64,000 bases of DNA from Hymenobacter monticola. GTDB taxonomy: Bacteria; Bacteroidota; Bacteroidia; Cytophagales; Hymenobacteraceae. The stretch's first letter is position 1, and every line of letters starts with the position of its first letter. This document shows positions 24,594-31,585 of the stretch, piece by piece. Position numbers and translations under genes: made by a program. The stretch spans positions 2,790,001-2,854,000 of the forward strand of contig NZ_CP094534.1 of assembly GCF_022811645.1 (NCBI RefSeq). The letters run 5' to 3'. Below the pieces are notes generated by a model. The model searched no databases and had not been told where the DNA came from. It was given only the letters and a program-made list of their open reading frames with translations.

Positions 24594-26135
24594 TTACAAC
24601 AATTCATCCACCGCCAGCTCCGGCGCAAACTGTAGGAAATGCGCCCACAGCAGCTGCCGCAGCAAGAGCCGCTTGTAGTCGCTGGTGCCGCGCACATCGG
24701 AAATCGGGCTGATTTCGGCTTGCATCACTTCGTTGGCCGCCGCCACGGTTTCGGCCGTCAGCTCGCGGCCTTGCAGGAAGGCGCTGGTGCGGGCCAGGTA
24801 CAGCGGCACCGGCCCCACGCCGCCAGCCGATACGCGGGCGGCTTGGATGAGGCCGTTTTCGACCCGCAGCCAGGCGGCGGAATTCACGCTGGCAATATCG
24901 AGGTGGGTGCGCTTGGATACTTTTTCGAAGTGGAAGAAGTCGCCGGCCAGCGGGGCGGGGAAGCTGATTTCCGTCACCTGCTCGTCGGCCGCTTTCGCCA
25001 GCTTTTTGTAGCCGAGGTATAGGTCGGGCAGGGCCAACTCGCGGGTGGCGCCGGCGGCATCAAGTAGCATGATGGACGCGCCCAGCGCCAGGAACATAAT
25101 AGTGAGGTCGCCAATGGGCGAGCCGTTAATGAAGTTGCCGGCCACGGTGCCCATGTTGCGGATGGGCGTGCTCGATACCAGTTTAAGATAATGCGGCAGG
25201 TTGGGCAACAGGCCGCGCATCATGTCCGATTCGAGCAGCTGGCTGGCGGTGGTGGCGGCGCCCAGCACCACGCGGCCCGTGGTTTCGTGGCGGATGCCGC
25301 GCCGGCCGGGCTGGTCGAAAATCAATCGCACGCCGGGCTGCTCACGCAGCTCTTCGAGGCGCTGCACCAGCAGGTCGGTGCCGCCGCCCAGCAGCGCGTG
25401 GGCAAATGGTTTGGTGGTGCCTTCGTGGCCGTGGTCATTCTGATTTTGGGCGTGGCCGTTGGGCGAGGTCGACACCGCGCCGCCGTTGATGTGGGCTGTG
25501 GCCGAAGCTGCTGTTGCTGCTGAAGCTTCCGGCGCATTGGCTTCAGCGGGCCGCAGCCGGGCCAGCTTGGCCGGAACATCAGCAAAGTAGCCGGGGACGA
25601 ACTGCTTCTCGCTGAGCCAGGCCAGGGCGTTTCCCATCGGGCGCTGCGCCAATTCAGCCGTGAGCTTAGCGGCGGCGCGCTCCAAAGATTTGTAGCCTGT
25701 GCAGCGGCAGATGTTGCCATCGATGGCCGCGATGGTGCTTTTCTCGGTGGCGGGCGCACTGCTCAGGCTGTGGCCCGTCAGCGACATCACGAAGCCCACC
25801 GTGCAAAAGCCGCACTGCGAGCCGCCTTCGTCCACTATGGCCTGTTGCACGGGCGTGAGCTGGTTGCCGGCCGCGTTGATGCCTTCTACTGTCACAATGT
25901 GCTTGCCTTGGGCATTGCCCAGCGGCGTGAGGCAGCTGGTCATGCTCTGGTAGTTCACGGTCTGGCCATCGGGGGCCAACTCGCCCACCAGCACGGTGCA
26001 GGCGCCGCAGTCGCCCTCGCGGCAGCCGATTTTGGTGCCCTTGAGCTGCTCGTGGTAGCGCACGAAATCGAGTAGCGCGCTGGCCGGGGCCTCGCTGGTG
26101 CGAATGGGCTGGTCGTTGAGGTAGAATTCAATCAT
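24594..26135 (-). CDS. xdhA: Xanthine dehydrogenase, Fe-S and FAD subunit
   Basis: A 513-residue protein. The plant-type 2Fe-2S site is GCREGDCGACTVL with the last Cys in MTSCLTPLG. The second cluster is QCGFCTVGF and GNICRCTGY. After a 45-residue Ala/Asn/His-rich linker (near residues 205-250), the FAD domain has ALLGGGTDLLVQ and RNMGTVAGNFINGSPIGD. It carries electrons from the molybdenum subunit to NAD or another acceptor. The linker is longer and of lower complexity than usual. The gene is preceded by a palindromic element and guaD on the same strand, so guaD-xdhA-hint-xdhB may be one transcript. Confidence 0.95.
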   Translation of the reverse strand: MIEFYLNDQPIRTSEAPASALLDFVRYHEQLKGTKIGCREGDCGACTVLVGELAPDGQTVNYQSMTSCLTPLGNAQGKHIVTVEGINAAGNQLTPVQQAIVDEGGSQCGFCTVGFVMSLTGHSLSSAPATEKSTIAAIDGNICRCTGYKSLERAAAKLTAELAQRPMGNALAWLSEKQFVPGYFADVPAKLARLRPAEANAPEASAATAASATAHINGGAVSTSPNGHAQNQNDHGHEGTTKPFAHALLGGGTDLLVQRLEELREQPGVRLIFDQPGRRGIRHETTGRVVLGAATTASQLLESDMMRGLLPNLPHYLKLVSSTPIRNMGTVAGNFINGSPIGDLTIMFLALGASIMLLDAAGATRELALPDLYLGYKKLAKAADEQVTEISFPAPLAGDFFHFEKVSKRTHLDIASVNSAAWLRVENGLIQAARVSAGGVGPVPLYLARTSAFLQGRELTAETVAAANEVMQAEISPISDVRGTSDYKRLLLRQLLWAHFLQFAPELAVDELL

Positions 26136-26150
26136 GGTTGATGCTTTGGT

Positions 26151-26262
26151 ACGTCTGTCATCCTGAGCGTAGCGAAGGACCTTATCACGGCCGCGCCAGT
26201 GGAATTACTGCAAATTGTGCTGGCGTGATAAGGTCCTTCGCTGCGCTCAGGATGACAGACGT
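26151..26262. repeat. Palindromic element, family A copy 1, 39-nt arms
   Basis: 26151-26189 and 26224-26262 are complements with one mismatch in 39 (ACGTCTGTCATCCTGAGCGT... type). The same core GTCATCCTGAGCG...GAAGGACCTTATCAC occurs at 38001-38095 and 59911-60019. It fills the gap between guaD and xdhA. Confidence 0.95.
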
Positions 26263-26267
26263 TCTTG

Positions 26268-26744
26268 TTAGTACTCCGTCTTGCCTGCCAGTTCCGTCCA
26301 CGCTTTAAAGCCAGCTAGAGCCTCGTCGCGCAACAGCTGCGTCATGGGCAGCTTGCGGCTGTCCATGGGCTGGTCCAACTCTTCGTAGATGAACTGGTCG
26401 TCGAAGCCAATGGCAGCCGCGTCGGCTTTCGTGTTGCCGTAGAACACGCGGCGGGGGCGGGCCCAGTAGATGGCGCCCAGGCACATGGGGCAGGGCTCGC
26501 AGCTGGTGTAGAGGTCGCAGTCGTCGAGCTGGAAAGTGCCGAGCTCCTTGCAGGCCTTGCGAATGGCGTCGACCTCGGCGTGGCAGGTAGGGTCGTGGGT
26601 GCTCGTTACCTGGTTGAAGCCGCGGGCAATGATGCGCCCGTCCTTCACCACTACCGCGCCGAAAGGGCCGCCGTGCCCGGCCTGCATTTTCTCAATGGAC
26701 AGGCGAATGGCTTCGCGCATGAATTCGGGGTTGGGAGCTTCCAT
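26268..26744 (-). CDS. guaD: Guanine deaminase
   Basis: A 158-residue cytidine-deaminase-fold enzyme. Zinc ligands are in CHAEVDAIRKA (HAE) and SCEPCPMCLGAIYWA (PCPMC). Length, MEAPNPEFMREAIRLSIE at the N-terminus, and the C-terminal swap segment FDDQFIYEEL and FKAWTEL match the short bacterial guanine deaminase (B. subtilis GuaD type). tRNA adenosine deaminase is excluded by the C-terminus. It feeds xanthine to the dehydrogenase encoded next to it. Confidence 0.9.
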   Translation of the reverse strand: MEAPNPEFMREAIRLSIEKMQAGHGGPFGAVVVKDGRIIARGFNQVTSTHDPTCHAEVDAIRKACKELGTFQLDDCDLYTSCEPCPMCLGAIYWARPRRVFYGNTKADAAAIGFDDQFIYEELDQPMDSRKLPMTQLLRDEALAGFKAWTELAGKTEY

Positions 26745-26876
26745 AGGGTGGGAGAGTGGCGCGGCCGAAGCGGCTTAAAGTTTTGAAAAACGGGCAACAA
26801 AGAAAGCCATAGAATAGCAGATTCGCAGCGACTGACCTGGCCAGCCCAAAGTGTGTAGCGCTAACACGCAAAAGGC

Positions 26877-26919
26877 CGGGGCGGTGCCACGCTTCTAAAA
26901 GTCGTGGCACCGCCCCGGT
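26877..26919. terminator. Hairpin after the lipoprotein gene
   Basis: CCGGGGCGGTGCCACG and CGTGGCACCGCCCCGG pair perfectly over 16 bases. It is related in sequence to the hairpin at 314-357. Confidence 0.75.
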
Positions 26920-26944
26920 CTATTCTGTTTTCTTACCCCATTAC

Positions 26945-27868
26945 TTATTTATTGAAGTTGGGAATGCGGAGTTGTAAGCCCAGCGAAGGCACTACCGTCA
27001 CCCCGCTCAGCGAAGTGGTCTGGCCATTGAGCAGGGCAAAGTCGCCGTAGTTCTGGTAGAAGAGCGACACAGCCGGAATCACGTAGAAATACCGGTAGCC
27101 GAGTTTGAGGTTGACGAAGCCGCCGAAAGAAGAGAAGCTGCGGCGCTGCAGCGGCAGCTCCGGCACTTTCACCGAGCCGGTGTAGATTTTGTCGGGTGCG
27201 AAGCCGTAGCTCACCCAGCTGTGGGCGTACACCAGGCCGTAGCTGATGGCGCCAATTTCTTCTTCGGCCCCGAAGGAGTTGCTGAACGTGAGCGGGATGA
27301 GCAGGTCGTTGCGGGTGGCCCGGAAGTTCAGCAGCGAGTTGATGTCGGACAGGAAAGGGATGCTGGGCAGCTTGGCGCGCTGGGTGGCAAACTGCAGGCC
27401 CAGGCTGGCGTAGGTGGTGCCGGTGGTGGCGCCGGCGCCGGGGTTTTCGGGGGTGCCGGTGGGGCCCAGCAGCTGGTAAGCGGCATCGAAAACGTGTGAG
27501 CCGAAGGCGTACTTGTAGCCCGCGTCGAGGCGGGGCACGATGCCGTAGCGCACGTTCAGGTCGGCGGTGGGCTGCACGGGGTCGAGCACGTAGGCCAGGG
27601 CGGCGGCCTGCAGCTGGGTGGTGGCGTCGGTGTAGTCGACTTTTTGCTGCGTAACAGCTTGGGCGGCGGCCTCCTTCACGGCGCTGCCCACCTTGCTGAG
27701 CGAAGCACTGGCCACGTTGAAGCCCTGGTTGTAGCCCACCCGAAACTCGCCCTGCGGCGTGACTTTGCCGGTGGCCACAATGGCGCGCGGGGCGGTGCAG
27801 GAGGTGGCCAAGAGCAGGGCCGAAGCGGCCAATACGCCAGCAGGAGTGAGGAGAAAAGAGGTTTTCAT
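26945..27868 (-). CDS. Hypothetical envelope lipoprotein, beta-rich
   Basis: A 307-residue protein starting MKTSFLLTPAGVLAASALLLATSC, a lipoprotein signal with Cys at 24. The mature part alternates short strands (VGYNQGFNVASASLS; YGIVPRLDAGYKYAFGSHVFDAAYQLLG; SFGGFVNLKLGYRYFYVIPAVSLFYQNYGD) and ends VPSLGLQLRIPNF. Together these suggest an outer-membrane barrel-like structure. No named family was recognised. An upstream in-frame start would run into the divergent promoter region, so 27868 is preferred. It is divergent from the redoxin gene. Confidence 0.65.
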   Translation of the reverse strand: MKTSFLLTPAGVLAASALLLATSCTAPRAIVATGKVTPQGEFRVGYNQGFNVASASLSKVGSAVKEAAAQAVTQQKVDYTDATTQLQAAALAYVLDPVQPTADLNVRYGIVPRLDAGYKYAFGSHVFDAAYQLLGPTGTPENPGAGATTGTTYASLGLQFATQRAKLPSIPFLSDINSLLNFRATRNDLLIPLTFSNSFGAEEEIGAISYGLVYAHSWVSYGFAPDKIYTGSVKVPELPLQRRSFSSFGGFVNLKLGYRYFYVIPAVSLFYQNYGDFALLNGQTTSLSGVTVVPSLGLQLRIPNFNK

Positions 27869-27981
27869 AGAAGGCAACATTAGCGGAAATGCGCTAAAAA
27901 CGAAAATCAGGCCGAAAACGCCGGAACCCGGCACCGGGCCGCTGTGTCTGGTTAGCATCCTGGCTTTCACGGCTGTTGTCC

Positions 27982-27989
27982 TATCTTCG
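27982..27989 (+). promoter_or_regulatory. -7 element close to the redoxin start
   Basis: TATCTTCG, seven of eight matches to TAnnTTTG, ends three bases before the ATG at 27993. If used, the transcript would be leaderless. Confidence 0.4.
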
Positions 27990-27992
27990 CGT

Positions 27993-28487
27993 ATGCCGCT
28001 GCTTTACTTGCTATTCAGTTATTTAAGCGCCTGGCTGTTGGGGCCGACGCCGCGGGCCACGGTGTACGTTTTTCTGGCCGATACCTGCCCCATCAGCCAG
28101 GCCGCTACGCTGCCTTTGCGCGAACTGCACGGGCAGTACGCGGCGCAGGGCATCCGGTTCGTGGGCGTGTTTCCGGCGGCCGACGCCACACCGGGTGCGC
28201 TGGCTGCCTTCGGCAAAACCTACCAAATTCCCTTCCCCCTGCAAGCCGACCCTGGCCATCAGCTGACTAAAAAACTGCACGCTCACGTGACGCCCGAAGC
28301 CGTGGTGCTGGCCCCCGACGGCAAAACCACGCTCTACCAGGGCCGCCTCAACGACGCCTACGCCGGGCTGGGCCAGCACCGCCCCACCACGCGCCACCAC
28401 GAGCTGGCCGATGCCCTGGCCGCCGTGGTGGCCGGCCGCCCGGTGGCCGTGCCCCGCACCGAGCCGGTGGGCTGTTTTATTGAGTAG
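27993..28487 (+). CDS. Thioredoxin-fold redoxin protein
   Basis: A 164-residue protein. ATVYVFLADTCPISQAATLPLRELHGQY places a single CPIS motif where thioredoxin-fold peroxiredoxins have their peroxidatic Cys. VGVFPAADATPGALAAFG, HAHVTPEAVVLAPDGKTTLYQGRLND and the C-terminal HHELADALAAVVAGRPV are typical of the redoxins found beside or fused to copper monooxygenases. A short hydrophobic N-terminus (LLYLLFSYLSAWLLG) suggests export. The next gene is such a monooxygenase. Confidence 0.8.
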   Translation: MPLLYLLFSYLSAWLLGPTPRATVYVFLADTCPISQAATLPLRELHGQYAAQGIRFVGVFPAADATPGALAAFGKTYQIPFPLQADPGHQLTKKLHAHVTPEAVVLAPDGKTTLYQGRLNDAYAGLGQHRPTTRHHELADALAAVVAGRPVAVPRTEPVGCFIE

Positions 28488-28520
28488 ATTTGAAGATGAT
28501 AAAAGGTTAATAAAAAGGCC

Positions 28521-28608
28521 GTCATGCAGAGTGCAGCGAAGCATCTTTACTGCGCTACCAAATCAAATTACTATTGCGGTAAAGATGCTTCGCTGCGCTC
28601 TGCATGAC
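28521..28608. repeat. Palindromic element, family B, 30-nt arms
   Basis: 28521-28550 (GTCATGCAGAGTGCAGCGAA...) pairs with 28579-28608 with one mismatch in 30. A collapsed relative is at 39479-39511. It lies between the redoxin and monooxygenase genes. Confidence 0.93.
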
Positions 28609-28628
28609 GTTCAAAATCGATTTTTAAT

Positions 28629-30197
28629 ATGAAATACCTCTTCTCCTTTTTTCTCCTCGCTGCCCTGCTGGCCGGGCCCCGCGCCCAGGCCCAGACCGGG
28701 GCGCAGGTCACGTTCAGCCAGCACATTGCGCCGCTGGTGTACCAGCACTGCACGCCCTGCCACCGCACGGGCGAAGTGGCACCGTTTCCGCTTACCAACT
28801 ACGCCGAGGTCAGCAGCCACGGCCAGACCATCAAGTACGTGACGGGCACCAAATACATGCCGCCGTGGAAGCCCGACGCCAACTACCGCCACTACCTGGA
28901 CGAAAACACCCTCACCGCTATCGAAATCCAGCAAATCCGGGATTGGGTGGACAACGGCATGCCGCAGGGCAATGCCGCCCAGACGCCGCCGGTGCCTACT
29001 TTCCCCAGCGGCTCGCAGCTGGGCACGCCCGATTTGGTGGTTCCGATGGCGCAGAAGTTCACGCACCAGGGTAACGGCCAGGACATGTACCGCATTTTCG
29101 TGCTGCCCGTGAACCTGCCCGCTGACCGCGACATCGCGGCCATTGAATTCCGGGCCGGCAACAAGCGCATCGTGCACCACGTCATCATCGGCATGGATAC
29201 CACGCGGCAGGCCCAGGCCCTCGACGCGGCCGACCCCGGCTACGGCTACACCCGCTTCGGCGGCTTCGGCTTCAGCCCGCTGGAAGAAGTGTTTGGGGCC
29301 TGGGTGCCGGGCATGCAGGCGCGCTTCTACCCCACGGGCATGGGCAAAAAGCTCTACCGCCGGGCCTCGCTGCTGCTGCAGGTGCACTACGGCCCCAACT
29401 TCGTGACGCAGACTGACTCGTCGGTGGTGAACATCTTCTTTGCCCGCCAGCCCGTTACGCGCTTCGTACAAACGCTGCCGGCCATCTCGCCCCAGGTCCT
29501 CACCAACGGACCGTTTGTGATTCCGGCCAACCAGGTGAAAACCTTCCACGCCCAGCTCATCGTGCCCGTTGACGCCACCGTGCTCAGCGTGTCGCCGCAC
29601 GCCCACTTGCTGAGCAAAAGCTGGAAGGTGTGGGCCGTGAAGCCCAACGGCGACACCATCCGGCTGGTGAAAATCAACGATTGGGACTTCCGCTGGCAGG
29701 GCACCTACCGCTTCACCGGCCTGCAGCGCATCCCGGCCGGCTCGCGCCTCATGGCCGATGCTACCTACGACAACACCGCCAACAACCCGCGCAACCCCAA
29801 CACCCCGCCCCAGCCCGTGACCTGGGGCGAGAGCACCACCGCCGAAATGCTGCTCACTTACTTCGAACTGCTGCCCTACCGGGCGGGCGACGAGAACATC
29901 GTCCTCAGCACCCTGCCGGGCGTGGCCACCACCCCCGGTACCGTGCAAATGGCCGTGTTCCCCAACCCCAGCAGCGGCAGTGCCGCCGTCAGCTTCCAGC
30001 TCGGCAAGCCCGGCCCCGTCACCGTGTCGCTGCTCGACGCCACGGGCCGCGTGGTTCGGGTGCTGACGCGTGAAAAAGCGTACCCGGCGGGCCCGCAGCA
30101 GGTGCCGCTGCCGCTGGAAAACGTAGCGGCTGGCATCTACTTCGTGAAGCTGGAATCGAACGAAGGGACGCGCAACGAGAAGCTGGTAGTGAAGTAG
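28629..30197 (+). CDS. Cytochrome c and copper type II monooxygenase, T9SS cargo
   Basis: A 522-residue exported protein. A signal peptide (LFSFFLLAALLAGPRAQA) is followed by a haem motif CTPCH near residue 40. Then comes a copper type II ascorbate-dependent monooxygenase fold: HHVIIGMD, LLLQVHYGPN and SPHAHLL supply His ligands, and TTAEMLLTY the Met. The last 80 residues (VFPNPSSGSAAVSFQL, SLLDATGRVVRVL, AAGIYFVKLES) are a type A T9SS sorting tail. It should act at the cell surface or outside, hydroxylating an unknown substrate with electrons from the haem. It pairs with the upstream redoxin gene. Confidence 0.85.
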   Translation: MKYLFSFFLLAALLAGPRAQAQTGAQVTFSQHIAPLVYQHCTPCHRTGEVAPFPLTNYAEVSSHGQTIKYVTGTKYMPPWKPDANYRHYLDENTLTAIEIQQIRDWVDNGMPQGNAAQTPPVPTFPSGSQLGTPDLVVPMAQKFTHQGNGQDMYRIFVLPVNLPADRDIAAIEFRAGNKRIVHHVIIGMDTTRQAQALDAADPGYGYTRFGGFGFSPLEEVFGAWVPGMQARFYPTGMGKKLYRRASLLLQVHYGPNFVTQTDSSVVNIFFARQPVTRFVQTLPAISPQVLTNGPFVIPANQVKTFHAQLIVPVDATVLSVSPHAHLLSKSWKVWAVKPNGDTIRLVKINDWDFRWQGTYRFTGLQRIPAGSRLMADATYDNTANNPRNPNTPPQPVTWGESTTAEMLLTYFELLPYRAGDENIVLSTLPGVATTPGTVQMAVFPNPSSGSAAVSFQLGKPGPVTVSLLDATGRVVRVLTREKAYPAGPQQVPLPLENVAAGIYFVKLESNEGTRNEKLVVK

Positions 30198-30210
30198 AAT
30201 TGTTCTGGCG

Positions 30211-30268
30211 GGCGCCTCCCCCCCCGGCCCCCTCTCCTTTGGGAGAGGGGGCCGGGGGGGGAGGCGCC
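30211..30268. terminator. Perfect 27-bp GC hairpin
   Basis: 30211-30237 (GGCGCCTCCCCCCCCGGCCC...) and 30242-30268 pair perfectly with a four-base loop TTTG. It separates the monooxygenase and glycosyltransferase genes; it lacks a T-tract. Confidence 0.8.
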
Positions 30269-30287
30269 ACGTCTGCGCGGGTCTGCA

Positions 30288-30295
30288 CATCTTTG
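30288..30295 (+). promoter_or_regulatory. -7 element at the glycosyltransferase start
   Basis: CATCTTTG, seven of eight matches to TAnnTTTG, ends five bases before the ATG at 30301, which implies an extremely short 5' leader. Confidence 0.4.
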
Positions 30296-30300
30296 CGCCC

Positions 30301-31410
30301 ATGAACATCCTATACGGAGTGCCCGGCGAGGGCCTGGGCCACGCCACCCGCAGCAAAGTCGTCATTGGCCACCTGCTGGCGCAGGGCCACCAGGTGTGCG
30401 TGGTGAGCAGCAGCCGCGCCTACAAGATGCTGGCCGCCGCCTTTCCGGGCCGGGTGCATGAAATTCGGGGCTTTCATTTGGCCTACAATGGGCTGGCCGT
30501 GAGCAAGCTGCGCACGGCCGCCCTCACGCTGCGCACCGCGCCCGAAGACCTGCGCATCAACTTCGCCAAGTACCGCGAGCTGCTGTGCGACTTCGAGCCC
30601 GAGGTGGTGGTGTCGGATTTTGAATCCTTCACTTACTTGTTTGCCAAGCTGCACCGGTTGCCCGTGGTCAGCATCGACAACATGCAGATTATCAGCCGGG
30701 CCAAGCTGAACGTGACGGTGCCCAAGGCCGAGCGCGGCAACTTCAACCTGGCCAAAAGCATTGTGCGGGCCAAGCTGCCGCACAGCCGTCACTATTTCGT
30801 GACGACTTTCTTCGACCTTCCCCTGCAAAAGGAGCGCACCACACTGGTGCCGCCCATCATCCGGCCTGAAATCCTGGCGGCCCGGCCCACCAAGGGCCAG
30901 CACGTGCTGGTGTACCAGTCGGCCACCACGCAGCAAAACCTGGTGCCCCTGCTGCAGCAGCTGCCCGACCAGGAATTCCGCGTCTATGGCTTCAACAAGC
31001 AGGAAAGCCATGGCAACGTGCAGCTCTGCGCCTTCTCCGAGGCCGGCTTCATTGTCGACCTCGCCAGCGCCCGCGCCGTGGTCACCAACGGCGGCTTCTC
31101 GCTCATTTCGGAGGCCGTGTTTCTACACAAGCCCGTTTGCGCCATTCCCATTCCCGCGCAGTTCGAGCAGTGGCTGAACGCGGCCGAAGTGGAAAAAATG
31201 GGCTACGGGCGCCATTTCGAGGCCATCACGGCCGACAACCTGCGCGCTTTTCTATACGGCCTGACTGATTTTGAGAAAGCGCTGGCCGGCTATCAGCAGC
31301 AGGGCAACGAAGTGCTGTTTGCCCGGCTCGACGAGGAGCTGAAGGATATCAGCCGCCACCACCTGCCGGCTGAGCCCGCAGCGCAGGAAGCTTCCTGGGG
31401 CGGGGAGTAA
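30301..31410 (+). CDS. GT-B glycosyltransferase (MurG/UGT-like)
   Basis: A 369-residue protein. MNILYGVPGEGLGHATRSKVVI is the N-terminal glycine loop of GT-B enzymes. VVVSDFESFTYLFAKLHRLPVVSIDN ends the N-terminal half. HVLVYQSATTQQNLVPLLQQL begins the C-terminal half, and VVTNGGFSLISEAVFLHKPVCAIPI followed by QFEQWLNA gives the nucleotide-sugar site (NGG...E; EQ..NA). Such proteins in Bacteroidota are predicted lipid or polysaccharide glycosyltransferases. It is soluble or membrane-associated. Acceptor and donor are unknown. Confidence 0.82.
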   Translation: MNILYGVPGEGLGHATRSKVVIGHLLAQGHQVCVVSSSRAYKMLAAAFPGRVHEIRGFHLAYNGLAVSKLRTAALTLRTAPEDLRINFAKYRELLCDFEPEVVVSDFESFTYLFAKLHRLPVVSIDNMQIISRAKLNVTVPKAERGNFNLAKSIVRAKLPHSRHYFVTTFFDLPLQKERTTLVPPIIRPEILAARPTKGQHVLVYQSATTQQNLVPLLQQLPDQEFRVYGFNKQESHGNVQLCAFSEAGFIVDLASARAVVTNGGFSLISEAVFLHKPVCAIPIPAQFEQWLNAAEVEKMGYGRHFEAITADNLRAFLYGLTDFEKALAGYQQQGNEVLFARLDEELKDISRHHLPAEPAAQEASWGGE

Positions 31411-31425
31411 TCGAAGGACGTATTC

Positions 31426-31548
31426 CCGGTTCGACGGCGCAGCCGTCCGACCGGTTGTCGCGAGAACGATTGCCGTTGCACGATGACGTAGGGGGAGCAC
31501 TTAGCGGCGCACTTGACAACCGGCCGGACGGCTGCGCCGTCGGACCGG
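31426..31548. repeat. Palindromic element, 34-nt arms
   Basis: 31426-31459 (CCGGTTCGACGGCGCAGCCG...) pairs with 31515-31548 with two mismatches in 34. The inner arm GACGGCGCAGCCGTC is itself palindromic. Confidence 0.92.
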
Positions 31549-31585
31549 GGCCAATTCGCTCCGAACTTCGCGCTACATTTACCGC

